Source: Haematobia irritans
Taxonomy: Eukaryota > Arthropoda > Insecta > Diptera > Muscidae
Direction of reading: 5' to 3'
DNA: 64,000 nucleotides
NCBI RefSeq assembly: GCF_050003625.1
Contig: NC_134399.1
Coordinates: 38,270,671 to 38,334,670, forward strand
Within the stretch, counting starts at the first letter, position 1; each line of letters begins with the position of its first letter. The translations under genes were made by a program, and so were the position numbers. Below are positions 53,219 through 64,000 of this stretch, one piece after another. The notes beneath the pieces were generated by a model that was given only the letters and a program-made list of their open reading frames with translations, was not told the origin of the DNA and made no database searches.

Positions 53219-54431
53219 CCCAGCAAAAACTCTCATTACCCGATAATCTTGTAGGTAAGCCTATTTAAAAATTAATAACCACTTATTAATTGGCATCGCT
53301 CCGGTTTACATTTACATACGCATGTCCTAGGAGGAAAGTACTTCACCTCAGACATACCTTCGGCCATGAAATAAGTAGTGTATAAAGAGCATATGATCAC
53401 CTAATATGTAATCAGTTGTTCGTAGTTTGTAAAAGAATTACTTATTTTCTCAGGTATCCAAATTTCGAAAATAAATACTTCTGTCACCGATTCTAATGGA
53501 TCAATGATGTAAGATGGACACTACTTGAATAGGAACTTAAAAAATAAATTAAATTAAATTAACATTGTATACACATACGTACATACAAGGATAGTTTTTG
53601 AATAATATAAAAACGTAGTTCTCTACGCTGAAAAAAAGCCAAGGATTTTGTCTTTACACTAATTAATTTGCTATTGATTCCGAACCAAAGAAACGGAGAA
53701 TTGAAGAGATTCTAGGAGGCGAATTTGAATCTTTCGGATTTTTAAAGCCAAGTTGATATTAGTCCAGTAAAATTATTTTTCATGTAATTATACCCATTTT
53801 TAAGTCGAATGAACTGTAAGGACAAAACGACTTTCTTAAACAGTTTTCTATGCTAAGCCAAACTTGCAAAAAAAATTGGCCTCACAATATTTTCTTTCAG
53901 TGTATGTTAGACCTTATGAAAATAATAAAAAGAATACAATGCATAATGCCGTTTATAACGAATCCATTAGGAGAGATGTAATTTTGTATGGTGCATATAA
54001 CTCAGAATGAATTGCAGCATTAAACGCAAACTAATTCCATTATGAAACTAGAAAACTTACTAAAACAAGTAGTGAGTTAAATTAGTGATTACTACCTACA
54101 TTCATTTAAATCACCATTATTATGAAATGCCTGGAAAAATCTTCAGAATCAACGTTAGATTACATTTTTCTTTTTTTTATATTTTAAGTAAATGCTCAAT
54201 TCTGTTGATGTTTATAGTTAATTATGCCATAATTTATTCCATTTTATTAAGCCATTATCGGGCAACTGCATTACATTTTGAGAATAAGCATCAGAAATTA
54301 CTGAGAAGTATTTATATTGTCATTAAAAGTTACTCATTATAATTCATCGCAATGTAATGCAACGTGTAATGAGAGTTTTACTGCTGGTAATGCAAATTGT
54401 AATGAGTTGTGATTACCTAGTTTTTGCTGGG
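53219..54431. mobile_element. TA-flanked element with CCCAGCAAAAACT ends
   Basis: Left CCCAGCAAAAACT, right AGTTTTTGCTGGG (inverted), TA on both sides (53217-53218, 54432-54433). 1,213 bp without a recognisable transposase. Outer sequences near both ends carry attacc / ggtaatc motifs in inverted order. Confidence 0.65.
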
Positions 54432-54450
54432 TAGTTTTTTTTTTAAGTGA

Positions 54451-55827
54451 ATTATTACAAGTGAATGTTTGAAGTCTGATATTTATGAAATAAAACTGTG
54501 GTTGAGCTTATGATTTAAGTTCCTAACTTTAATATCTAAAGCAACTTCTTTTACTATTTTTATTGCTTGAATAAATTCATTTTACATAATAATTTAATAA
54601 TTATATTTTAAGAGTTCAGTTACATAACACAACTTTTCACTTTAAACATAATTTTTAAACTTTGAATAATTTATGGTATCTAAATAACAAATGAATAATT
54701 TATGGTATGGTATTAATGAGGAAAAAATTTTCGTAACTGACAATCTGCCGCTTTGTGCCAGACAGGAGCTCCGTAATACAAAATAGCGTGGACGATCACT
54801 CTAAGAATTATTAATTTGTTGTGAATAGACTGCTTTGTTAGTTTTGTTAATTTTATCTATGGTGTAGCTGATGTGGTCGCCGAATGTAATCCTTCTGTCA
54901 AGGACCACTCCCAAATATTTCTCCTTATTGACCCATGTAATATCGAAGTTATCAATTATGATATTCGAGGATGGGATGTAGCAGCTCCTTCTTCTCCTTG
55001 AAAAGAATATGGCTGGGTCTTCGATGTATTGACCACTATCTTCCATCTCTTAAAATAGTTGGACACTTCCCTTAGTGCCACCTGTATGTCACTCATAATG
55101 TCAGAAGCAAAAACACCCGAACATAAAATCGCGGTATCGTCTGCGAAGATGGAGGATTTACACCCATCAAGTTCGGGAAAGTCGTAGGTGTAAATATTGT
55201 ATAGTAACGGTGACAAACAAGAGCCTTGAGGACATCCTGCTGGGGATGTGTGTACAGAAGACATTGCATTTCCGATATGAATCTGAAATGTTCTGTTTTC
55301 AAGGAAGCTTCTTATCAATTTAACTGTCGGAACATCTAGACCGATCCTAGTCAGTTTATGAATTAAGGCGTCGTGCCACACCGAGTCAAATGCAGATTTT
55401 ATATCTAGTAGGACCATAGCCGTTGAACTCCCTTCATTTAGTTTAGTTGAAATAATGTTCCTAATGCGGACAAGGGGCAAAATGGTATTGTGTTCAGGTC
55501 TGAAACCGAATTGTTGTGTTGGCAGAATTTTGTTGCGTTCTATGTGGTCTGCGATTTTATCTTTAATAATTTTTTCAAGAAGTTTGCTCATAGAACTAAG
55601 GAGACTAATTGGTCGGTACGAACCTGGGCAGGACGCGTCCATTCCCGGTTTCGGTATAGGGATAACTTTGGCGTGTTTCCAAATTTTCGGGAAATAACAA
55701 AGTCTAATGCAAGAATTGAAAATGTTCGTAATTATTATAAGTGAATGTTTGAAGTCTGATATTTATGAAATAAAACTGTGGTTGAGCTTATGATTTAAGT
55801 TCCTAACTTTAATATCTAAAGCAACTT
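54451..55827 (-). mobile_element. Jockey-type LINE fragment between about 98-bp direct repeats
   Basis: A 5'-truncated LINE (54549-55729) on the minus strand is flanked by near-identical direct repeats: 54451-54548 and 55730-55827 (both with agtgaatgtttgaagtctga and ctaactttaatatctaaagc). The repeats fit a long target-site duplication. Confidence 0.75.
54801..55700 (-). pseudogene. Jockey-type reverse transcriptase, frameshifted
   Basis: PGSYRPISLLSSMSKLLEKI, GFRPEHNTILPLVRI, motif A VLLDIKSAFDSVWHDALIHK, motif B AGCPQGSCLSPLLYNIYTYD, motif C FADDTAIL. Frame changes near 55000, after which NKEKYLGVVLDRRITFGDHI is read in another frame. Truncated at both ends. Confidence 0.88.
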
Positions 55828-56298
55828 TATTAATTTGTTTAGTCAGAGTTGTAGTCGATTTAATTAAAAAAATAGTAATTGATATTAAAACTATTCCTTC
55901 ATAAATGAATATCTTAATAACGCTACAAAAAAGAAACGCCAAAAAAGTAGTGAAACTCTTCTTTTTGTGTTCGGAAGTGTTGCAAAAACGGTTTGACCGA
56001 TTTGGCCTTAGTTTAGTTATTGAAAATTAATTGTTTTTAGTTCAAATTTGCCAAATGTGGAAAAATTGTTCTTATTTTGATTTATTTTTGCTTACTTTAA
56101 TGACGTGAACTAAAAATGAGAAAAATGTTTTATACAAATCAAGTATACTAAATATGAAAATAGTTCGTATTTTCCTAAAATGGCCCTGCCAACATTTTTT
56201 GAATTTGACGGCGCTTCTGAGAATCCCCATCACGTCGAAAATAATCGTATACGAGATCTAAAACTCGTAGGAAAAGCGCCGTCACTATTGAGATTGTA
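55828..56298. other. Intergenic, nothing recognised
   Basis: AT-rich; no supported feature. Confidence 0.4.
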
Positions 56299-57230
56299 AA
56301 GGGTGATTCTTTTGAGGTTAGGATTTTCATGCATTAGTATTTGACAGATCACGTGGGATTTCAGACATGGTGTCAAAGAGAAAGATGCTCAGTATGCTTT
56401 GACATTTCATCATGAATAGACTTACTAACGAGCAACGCTTGCAAATCATTGAATTTTATTACCAAAATCAGTGGCAGAAAATCCGCTTTTTTATCGACAA
56501 ATTTTGTTCAGCGATGAGGCTCATTTCTGGTTGAATGGCTACGTAAATAAGCAAAATTGCCGCATTTGGAGTGAAGAGCAACCAGAAGCCGTTCAAGAAC
56601 TGCCCATGCATCCCGAAAAATGCACTGTTTGGTGTGGTTTGTACGCTGGTGGAATCATTGGACCGTATTTTTTCAAAGATGCTGTTGGACGCAACGTTAC
56701 GGTGAATGGCGATCGCTATCGTTCGATGCTAACAAACTTTTTGTTGCCAAAAATGGAAGAACTGAACTTGGTTGACATGTGGTTTCAACAAGATGGCGCT
56801 ACATGCCACACAGCTCGCGATTCTATGGCCATTTTGAGGGAAAACTTCGGAGAACAATTCATCTCAAGAAATGGACCGGTAAGTTGGCCACCAAGATCAT
56901 GCGATTTGACGCCTTTAGACTATTTTTTGTGGGGCTACGTCAAGTCTAAAGTCTACAGAAATAAGCCAGCAACTATTCCAGCTTTGGAAGACAACATTTC
57001 CGAAGAAATTCGGGCTATTCCGGCCGAAATGCTCGAAAAAGTTGCCCAAAATTGGACTTTCCGAATGGACCACCTAAGACGCAGCCGCGGTCAACATTTA
57101 AATGAAATTATCTTCAAAAAGTAAATGTCATGGACCAATCTAACGTTTCAAATAAAGAACCGATGAGATTTTGCAAATTTTATGCGTTTTTTTTTTAAAA
57201 AAGTTATCAAGCTCTTAACAAATCACCCTT
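56299..57230 (+). mobile_element. DD41D Tc1/mariner-type transposon, copy 2
   Basis: AAGGGTGATTCTTTTGAGG and, inverted, ttgttaacaaatcaccctt-like right end (CTCTTAACAAATCACCCTT). TA at 56297-56298 and 57231-57232. 932 bp. Confidence 0.9.
56412..57124 (+). pseudogene. DD41D transposase, deleted and out of frame at N-terminus
   Basis: ATG 56412 encodes MNRLTNEQRLQIIEFYYQNQ, the real start of the helix-turn-helix, then jumps at about 56470 to WQKIRF.. out of frame with the 217-codon catalytic part (AENPLFYRQILF..FKK, 56471-57124). That part appears identical to copy 1 in protein sequence. Confidence 0.88.
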
Positions 57231-57640
57231 TACTTACTACAAAAAGTATCGCATGAGTGCAATTATTAGGTGTCTTTTGATAAATTTAGAACGACGCCAA
57301 TAAGAGCCCCTTCAAGCAATCAGAAAAAATGCATTTTAAGATAGTTGTAAAAGAATCATTGTGGTCAAGTAAAACACGATTGTTTAGATGTTTATTAATT
57401 TTGATTTAACACTTCTAAATTCTTATAAATATAACATTTATACATGATTTACAAGTGGCAAGTTACATGTTGCAGCGTCTATCAGCCAGTGTTTTTATTC
57501 TCGATGGATGCAGCGTGTCTATAAAATATCTGAAAAACAATAACTTTATTCCATTTGGAAAGTCAAAAATTGTTCACCAATATACCTTATACAATTTAAA
57601 GGGAAATAACAATGTTTTTAGCACTTAATTTTTTGAATTT
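57231..57640. other. Intergenic, nothing recognised
   Basis: AT-rich; no supported feature. Confidence 0.4.
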
Positions 57641-57954
57641 TTTACCCTCCACCATAGGATGGGGGTATATTAACTTTGTCATTCCGTTTGTAACACATCG
57701 AAATATTGCTCTAAGACCCCATAAAGTATATATATTCTGGGTCGTGGTGAAATTCTGAGTCGATCTAAGCATGTCCGTCCGTCCGTCCGTCTGTCCGTCT
57801 GTCCGGCTGTCCGGCTGTCCGTCCGTCTGTGGAAATCACGCTAACTTCCGAACGAAACTAGCTATCGACTTGAAACTTGGCACAAGTAGTTGTTATTGAT
57901 GTAGGTCGGATGGTATTGAAAATGGGCCATATCGGCCCACGTTTACGTATAGCC

Positions 57955-58800
57955 CCCATATAAACCGATCCCCAAATTTGGCTTGCGGAGCCTTCCAGAG
58001 CAGCAAAATTCATCCGATCCGGTTGAAATTTGGTACGTGGTCTAAGTATACGGTCTCTAACAACCATGCAAAAATTGGTCCATATCGGTCCATAATTATA
58101 TATAGCCCCCATATAAACCGATCCCCAGATTTGACCTCCGGAGCCTCTTGGAGGAGCAAACTTCATCCTACCCGATTGAAATTTGGTACGTGGTGTTAGT
58201 ATATGGTCTTTAACAACCATGCAAAAACTGGTCCATATCGGTCCATAATTATATATAGCTCCCATATAAACCGATCCCCAGATTTGACCTCCGGAGCCTC
58301 TTGGAGGGGCAAAATTCATCCGATCCGTTTGAAATTGGGTACCTGATGTTAGTAAACGGTCTCTAACAAGCATGCAAAAATTGGTCCATATCGGTCCATA
58401 ATTATATATAGCTCCCATATAAACCGATCCCCAGATTTGAACTCTGGAGCCTCTTGGATGAGCAAAATTCATCCGATCCAATTGAAATTTAGTACGTGGT
58501 GTTAGTATATGGTCTCTAACAACCATGCAAAAATTGGTCCATATCGGTCCATAATTATATATAGCTCCCATATAAACCGATCCCCAGATTTGACCTCCGG
58601 AGCCTCTTGGAGGGGCAAAATTCATCCGATCCGTTTGAAATTGGGTACCTGATGTTAGTATACGGTCTCTAACTAGCATGCAAAAATTGGTCCATATCGG
58701 TCCATAATTATATATAGCTCCCATATAAACCGATCCCAGATTTGACCTCCGGAGTCTCTTGGAGGAGCAAAAGTCATCCGATGCGGTTGAAATTTGGTAC
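57955..58800. repeat. 153-bp tandem array, 5-6 units
   Basis: Marker ccataattatatatagc at 58090, 58243, 58396, 58549 and 58702: exactly 153 bp each time. The minus strand is open through all units (57858-58802, 314 codons) with the repeating peptide GSVYMGAIYNYGPIWTNFCM. I regard the ORF as a by-product of the period, not as a gene. Confidence 0.9.
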
Positions 58801-58834
58801 ATTTCGTTAGTATATGGCCTCTAACAGCCATGTA

Positions 58835-59165
58835 AAAATTGTCAAATTTTATTACTATAGAAAGTTTTGTCAAAATTTCATTTCTATAGAAAGTTTTGTA
58901 AAAAGTTTATTTCTATAGCAATGTTTGCCAACATTTTATTTCCATAGAAAATTTTGTCAAAATTTTATTTCTATAGAAAATTTTGTAAAAAATTTGTTTC
59001 TGTAGAAAATTTTGTCAACATTTTATTTCTATAGAACATTTTGTCAACATTTTATTTCTATAGAAAATTTTGTCAACATTTTATTTCTATAGAAAATTTT
59101 GTCAAAATTTTATTGCTATAGAAAATTTTGTCAACATTTTACTTCCATAGAAAATTTTGTCAAAC
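58835..59165. repeat. 29-bp tandem array, about 11 units
   Basis: Unit close to aaaattttgtcaaaatttta ttctatag. Present in DINE-like element 3 but not in element 2. A related degenerate array is at 39770-39965. Confidence 0.85.
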
Positions 59166-59428
59166 TGAATTATATACGTATTTAATCGGTTTTTTTTTGT
59201 TTAATATATACCCCTTATGGACTAACTTATAATTTAGAAGACAGTGTTAAAAAGTTTTACGATACCTTGCCATCGGCAAGTGTTATCGCAACCCAAGTAA
59301 TTCGATTGTGGATGACAGCCTTTAGTAGAAGTTCCTACGCAATCCATGGTGGAGGGTACATAAGATTCGGCCTGGCCGAACTTACGGCCGTATATACTTG
59401 TTTTATTTAAATAAATTATAAGAAGCTA

Positions 59429-60722
59429 CGAGGGCAGTTCGGAAACTTCTTAGACCAGCACAAAAAGCGCGGTATAAACAGAAAAAGTTAAGTCTTTTGG
59501 AAACTTCCATCTCTGTCATGAACACATGTTAAGTTTTGTTTTGATCTGGCAACTCCTTCATATAGTAACAGGTGTTCAAAAAAGACGCATCCGCAATTTT
59601 TTTACAATGGAAAAATTAGAAATGCGTGCTGTCATTAAATATTTGCATAAAAAAGGTTTATCGGGACAAGAAATTCATAATGATATGGTGAATGTGTTAG
59701 GCGAAAGTGCTCCTTCATATGCAACAGTAAAAAATTGGGTTGCTGAATTTAAACGTGGTCGTACAAGCATTGAAGATGAACCACGTAGTGGACGTGCAAA
59801 AACAGCAACAACAACAGAAATTGTAGCCAAAGTGCATGATATGGTGTTAAATGATTGACGAATAAAAGTGCGTGAAATTGCTAATATCATGGGCATCTCA
59901 AATGATCGAGTCCATTTAATTTTGCATGAAGAACTACAGATGAAAAAGCTTTCTGCAAGATGAGTGCCGCATTTTTTAACAGTCGATCAAAAACGCATAA
60001 GAATGAACATTTCTCAAGCTTGTTTGGATCGTTTTAAGCGAAATAAAATGGATTTTAAGCGTCGTTTCATAACTGTTGATGAGACATGGATCCACCACTA
60101 TACTCCAGAGACAAAAGAACAATCCAAACAATGGACTGAAGCTGGAGGAAGTGCCTCAAAGAAGGCAAAAACAATCAATCGGCTGGTAAGGTTATGGCAA
60201 CGGTTTTTGGGACTTCAAAGGTATTTTATTGATTGACTATCTGCAAAAGGGTAAAACAATAAATTCAGAGTACTATTGCAACTTTTTTGATCAATTAAAT
60301 TTACAAATTCAAGAAAAACGTCCTGGCTTACAACACAAAAAAAAATAATTTTTCATCAAGACAACGCACCAGCGCACAGGAGTGTTTTAACAATGGCTAA
60401 TATCAACGAATTAAAGTACGAGTTTCTTGACCACCTACCTTATTCTCCTGATTTAGCCCCCAGTGACTTTTACTTGTTCCCAAATCTAAAAAAAATCCTT
60501 GCTGGCAAGCGTTTTACCTCAAATGAAGATGCAATTACAGTTGTAAACCACTATTTTGAAGACCTTGAGGAAAACTATTTTAATCAATGGATAGAATTGC
60601 TAGAAAAGCGTTGGACTATGTGTATTGAAGTTTCAGGAGATCATATTGAAAAATAAAAATATTTTTGAAAAACTAACTATTCTCTTTCATTGATAGGCTA
60701 AGAAGTTTCCGAACTGCCCTCG
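59429..60722 (+). mobile_element. Second mariner family, 1,294 bp
   Basis: TIRs CGAGGGCAGTTCGGAAACTT and, inverted, AAGTTTCCGAACTGCCCTCG. TA at 59427-59428 and 60723-60724. TIRs differ from those of the other three mariners. Confidence 0.93.
59607..60656 (+). pseudogene. mariner transposase (second family), broken
   Basis: Starts MEKLEMRAVIKYLHKKGLSG and ends DHIEK. Stops at about 59856 (TGA after VLND) and 59961 (after KLSAR), and frameshifts near 60180 and 60345. Catalytic motifs VDETWIHHYTPE, HQDNAPAHRS and SPDLAPSDFYLF survive (DD34D type). Confidence 0.9.
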
Positions 60723-60884
60723 TAGTTGCGCTTGGTGTTTCACAAAATATAAAATGGCTCTTGTAACAATAGTGATGGCAAAATACTTTCATATACATTT
60801 CATACTTTATCATACGCTTCTCCCATCACAGTTGGCGATTGTTGCAGTGTCACTTGCGAGTCTGTGGCAGCGATGAGGATGAAA

Positions 60885-61294
60885 TTAGAGATGTGCACGT
60901 GAGTAACATTTTACTCACGCTCACGCACGAAAATGTCGTGACTCACGAAAAAACCGTGACTCACGAAATGTGTCGTGACTCACGAATAATTTTATGAGTA
61001 ATTTACCTGAGGGACGTGTCTGAAATCATGATCACGATTAAAATCGAGAGCGTTATTAAACTCTTAACATCCTATGTGTCACTAAAATTGCAAATGAATT
61101 TAGCTTTTAAGTGTTTTATGTTGGAGAGCGGGATTATTTTCGTGAGCGTAATTCGTTACTCACGCACACTCACAAAGATATTGTTTTCGTGACTCACGCA
61201 CGACATTTTGGTTTGTTTATCACGCTCACGCACACTCACGCCGTTGACATGAGCGTGACTCACGACAATTTCGCGTCACGTGCACACCTCTAGA
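60885..61294. repeat. Family E repeat, long copy
   Basis: Left gagatgtgcacgtgagtaac, right gcgtcacgtgcacacctcta (inverted). Interior dominated by gtgactcacga / tcgtgagtcac motifs. About 410 bp, versus 99 bp for 17717-17815. Confidence 0.75.
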
Positions 61295-61613
61295 TGAAAT
61301 GGAACTTTGAAATGCTGAGCGGGTGACGTTTGCTGAAACTGAGTTTATATGTTTCACAAATGAGAAAATTGTACTTAAATTGTGAACTTTTTTATAGCGC
61401 TATAAAAACATTTTAACAATTTTTAATTCCATTTTTTCCAAAATATGCACTTTATTAAAAAACAGAAAAAGCATTCTATTTAATAAATTTTCCTCAATTT
61501 GACAAAAATCATTAACTTATTTTGCAGTTACTAAAATATTTTAGTTACAATTTTCTAATATAAACCCTCATTTTCGTTAATGATGAGTTTACTTTTTTTC
61601 TGGAATGAGAAGC
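61295..61613. other. Intergenic, nothing recognised
   Basis: No supported feature. Confidence 0.4.
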
Positions 61614-61714
61614 GATGAATCTAAGATGGGCATGTCATAGGACGGATGCCCACCACTTCAACAACCGTTGCACTGAATTTGCATCACTTTTTAAGGTGTG
61701 ATCCGAATTCAGTG
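61614..61714. repeat. Family J fragment
   Basis: gggcatgtcataggacggat, caaccgttgcactgaatttg and aaggtgtgatccgaattcag match 50860-50960 and 51700-51720. Confidence 0.55.
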
Positions 61715-62572
61715 CACATAAAAAAATGTCACGAAAAGTTTTCCAATTAAAATTTTAATTGAGTTTTAAAAAAATATTCAATTCAAAATTTAATTGATTC
61801 AACAAATTTTTTAATTGAAAAAATTAAAAGCAAATATCAATTAATTTTTTAATTGGATTAATTAATTTTTTAATTGACCTTCAATTAATTTTTTAATCTG
61901 TGATTGATACTACACAGAAAAAAATATCACCAAAATATTTCCAATTAAAAAGTTAATTGAAGTTGAAAATTTTTTCAATTAATAAATTAATTGATATAAT
62001 TAACTTTTTAATCATGATAGAAAATTAAGTTAATTAAGTCAATGATTGAACATTTTAAAATTTTTAATTAAAAAATTAATTGATACAATTAACTTTTCAA
62101 TCAAATTCGGAAGATTAATTCAGTTAAAAAGTGCTAATTTTTTTTTAATTTTTAATGAAAAATGTATTTCAACCAATCATTTGTTAATCCAAATAAAAAC
62201 TTTAAGCCAATTCAGAAAGTAATTAAAAATAGTTACCTTTTTCAATTAATAAATTATTTGAGTTTTGCAATCAACATCAATTAAATTTTTAATTGAATCA
62301 ATTAAAAAATTAATTGAAATTTGCTGAATAAAATCAATTAATTTTTTAATCAAGAATTTTTTCTATGCCCAATTAAAATTGTGACTGATACTATCATTTT
62401 CGTGATTGAAGATATTTCAATTAAAAAATTAATTGGATCAATTAATTTGGTGATTGAATCAGAAAAATTTTTTTTTTGTGTGTATCATTTCTGTGATTGA
62501 AGACATTTCAATTAAACAATTAATTGGATCAATTAATTTCGTGATTGAATCAGAAAAAAAATTGTGTGTGTG
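61715..62572. repeat. Foldback family D, two nested copies
   Basis: The inner copy 61913-62482 starts CACAGAAAAAAATATCACC, ends TTTTTTTTGTGTG, and is flanked by TA (61911-61912, 62483-62484). Removing it rejoins the outer copy at gattgatac/ta/tcatttctgtgattg, a typical family D interior. Confidence 0.75.
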
Positions 62573-64000
62573 AATTAAACAATTTTGTAATATTTTCCCA
62601 AATAAATAATGGGAAATGGGAACGTTTGAGTAGAATATTTTCAAAAATTCGCAATTTTTCCTAGAATGGAATTATCATTTTGTCAACATAATTTAAATAA
62701 TTTGTATCATTTTATTAATTCTTCATTTTTTTATCATATTCGGAAAAAAATAAAAAATATAAAAATCGAATTATATAAATTGAATTAAAACACTTCCTGT
62801 GTAGTTAAAATAATTAACTTCTTTGTGAGGAAATTTTTGGAAGTGCTTTTAAAGTTGTGCCTTTATAACAACTCCCAATTTTTTAACCCCACCCCCCTAG
62901 GAAAATTGTCTAGTTACGCTAATGTAGAAAAATCTAAATTAATTATTGAAAAAAGCTAAAAAAGTTTAAATGAAACTTTTACGGATAAATACAAAAAATA
63001 AATGCTAAATTTAGTTGTAAAAATGCTAAAATGGCCACACTGTACGGAAAATTTACATTTCAGCTGGAATCATATGATACGTCTTGCAAGATTTTGCTGG
63101 AAAAAAAAACTCTAGCAAAAACTTGCAATTTCCTATCTGACCACAGATAAATGTAGTCTCTCTCCGGCTCTCTTTCGGTTGTTTTTTTTTTGTGTAAAAG
63201 CAAAAATCACATTTTCTATGTTTTGAGTAAAAAATTGGCAAAATGACGATAAAGCGGTAAAATTGGCAGTACTGAAATTGAAATTTTAAAGTAATATGTG
63301 ATGGGCAAAATATTCAATCTGAAACAAAAGTTTAAAGAAATACCTTGAAAGGTTCGCTAGTTTTTGGCAATATAAAATGTTGAATTTTGCCTTTTTTTGA
63401 TTCAGTGTATGCACGGGCTACGAAATTCATACGAAACACCATTCGCCATAATAATCATTTCGTCTATTGTCTTCAGAAGACATACCTGAAAAATCGACCA
63501 AAACCATATTTGCGGAATTCCCTTGGAACTCTAAGCTTATCGAAGAATTTCTTATTCCGCTGTACACAGTAAAGTAGAATGGTTTTCAACTAAACTTTAT
63601 TATCCGCTACATTTGGTAATAGTACATCTACAGTTAGTATTTAATTGAAATTAACAAGATAATTTTTTTATATTTATTATTGTTTTTTTTTGTTTGTTTT
63701 TGTTAGTTTCATTTTGCTTGTTACATATTTACAAATTTCAATTTGAAAGAAGATGGAAAAAAGAATACTTGTGGATTTGGAATAAAGTAAAACTGCGGTT
63801 GGGGTATTAAAATTTATTGCTACTTATGTAGATACAAAACTACTTAAAAGTAAATCTATTAAATTGTTTACTTTTATAATATAATTCTTTCTCTTTAATT
63901 TTTATTTTATTCACTTTTTAGCTTTTACATTTTCTTTTATTTATTTGTTTATTTTTTGTTTTTCATATAAAGAATATATGACGTACATAATTTTATATGT
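62573..64000. other. Intergenic, one unassigned candidate exon
   Basis: Mostly AT-rich. At about 63406-63572 (+) a ttttttgattcag acceptor-like site precedes an open frame of 56 codons reading ..NHFVYCLQKTYLKNRPKPY.. to a TAG, with higher GC than its surroundings. It might be a terminal exon of an unseen gene or chance; I do not recognise the protein. Confidence 0.25.

Larger units (their letters stand above)
57641..59404. mobile_element. DINE-1/Helentron-like element 3
   Basis: Same ends as element 2: accctccaccataggatggg start, hairpin ttcggcctggccgaa (59370-59384), cttacggccgtatatacttg and a T-run. (GTCC/GTCT)n lies at 57775-57825. Contains the 153-bp array (57955-58800) and a 29-bp array (58835-59165). 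Confidence 0.78.

Noticed and set aside
57858..58802. 314-codon minus-strand ORF, and similar ORFs at 31675-34224
   Set aside because: They consist of the 153-bp tandem unit read in the one frame that lacks stops. No start context, no domain, and the same phase in copies interrupted by transposons. Kept as a repeat and a finding, not as a gene.
58835..59165. CRISPR-like array
   Set aside because: Units are contiguous and lack spacers; this is an AT-rich satellite in a eukaryotic genome.

Overview
The window is nuclear DNA of a higher fly (Diptera, most likely a calyptrate/muscid). It is AT-rich, its short introns use GT..AG sites, and it is crowded with fly-type transposons (copia, mariner, DD41D Tc1/mariner, Jockey- and LOA-like LINEs, DINE-1-like Helitron derivatives, hAT MITEs). 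Species is inferred from this repeat flavour only.

Three host genes can be rebuilt exon by exon, with reading frame preserved across every junction. (1) A twisted-gastrulation-family secreted BMP modulator, probably crossveinless (cv), on + at 107-6575: 3 exons, 253 aa. (2) PGAP1, the ER GPI inositol-deacylase, on + at 9108-52835: 17 exons, 1007 aa, spread over 43.7 kb by five large introns. (3) PolG2 (DNApol-gamma35), the mitochondrial DNA polymerase accessory subunit, on - at 9885-13456: 3 exons, 359 aa, lying entirely inside PGAP1 intron 3. The first two were chained from scattered ORFs by splice sites and protein similarity; PolG2 was recognised from its conserved C-terminus and tryptophan-rich centre.

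Layout: 1-6600 cv, whose 5.6-kb intron holds a foldback element, a decayed LINE and a second foldback. 6600-9100 intergenic. 9.1-20.7 kb PGAP1 exons 1-4 with PolG2 and a three-level transposon nest in intron 3. 20.7-35.4 kb intron 4, with an LOA-like LINE split by a mariner, a second mariner, and a Helitron-like element split by a DD41D transposon. 35.4-41.4 kb PGAP1 exons 5-13, with a third mariner in intron 9. 41.4-48.7 kb intron 13, with an apparently intact copia-type element having identical LTRs. 48.7-52.8 kb PGAP1 exons 14-17. 52.9-64 kb intergenic: a TA-flanked element, a Jockey fragment, a second DD41D, a second Helitron-like element, another mariner, and nested foldback MITEs.

The host genes do not form a pathway (extracellular BMP signalling, ER GPI-anchor remodelling, mtDNA replication). 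The main biology is the gene-in-gene arrangement and the layered transposon history. I saw no bacterial-type operon, CRISPR array, rRNA or convincing functional tRNA. Family names for small repeats (A-K) are my own labels.
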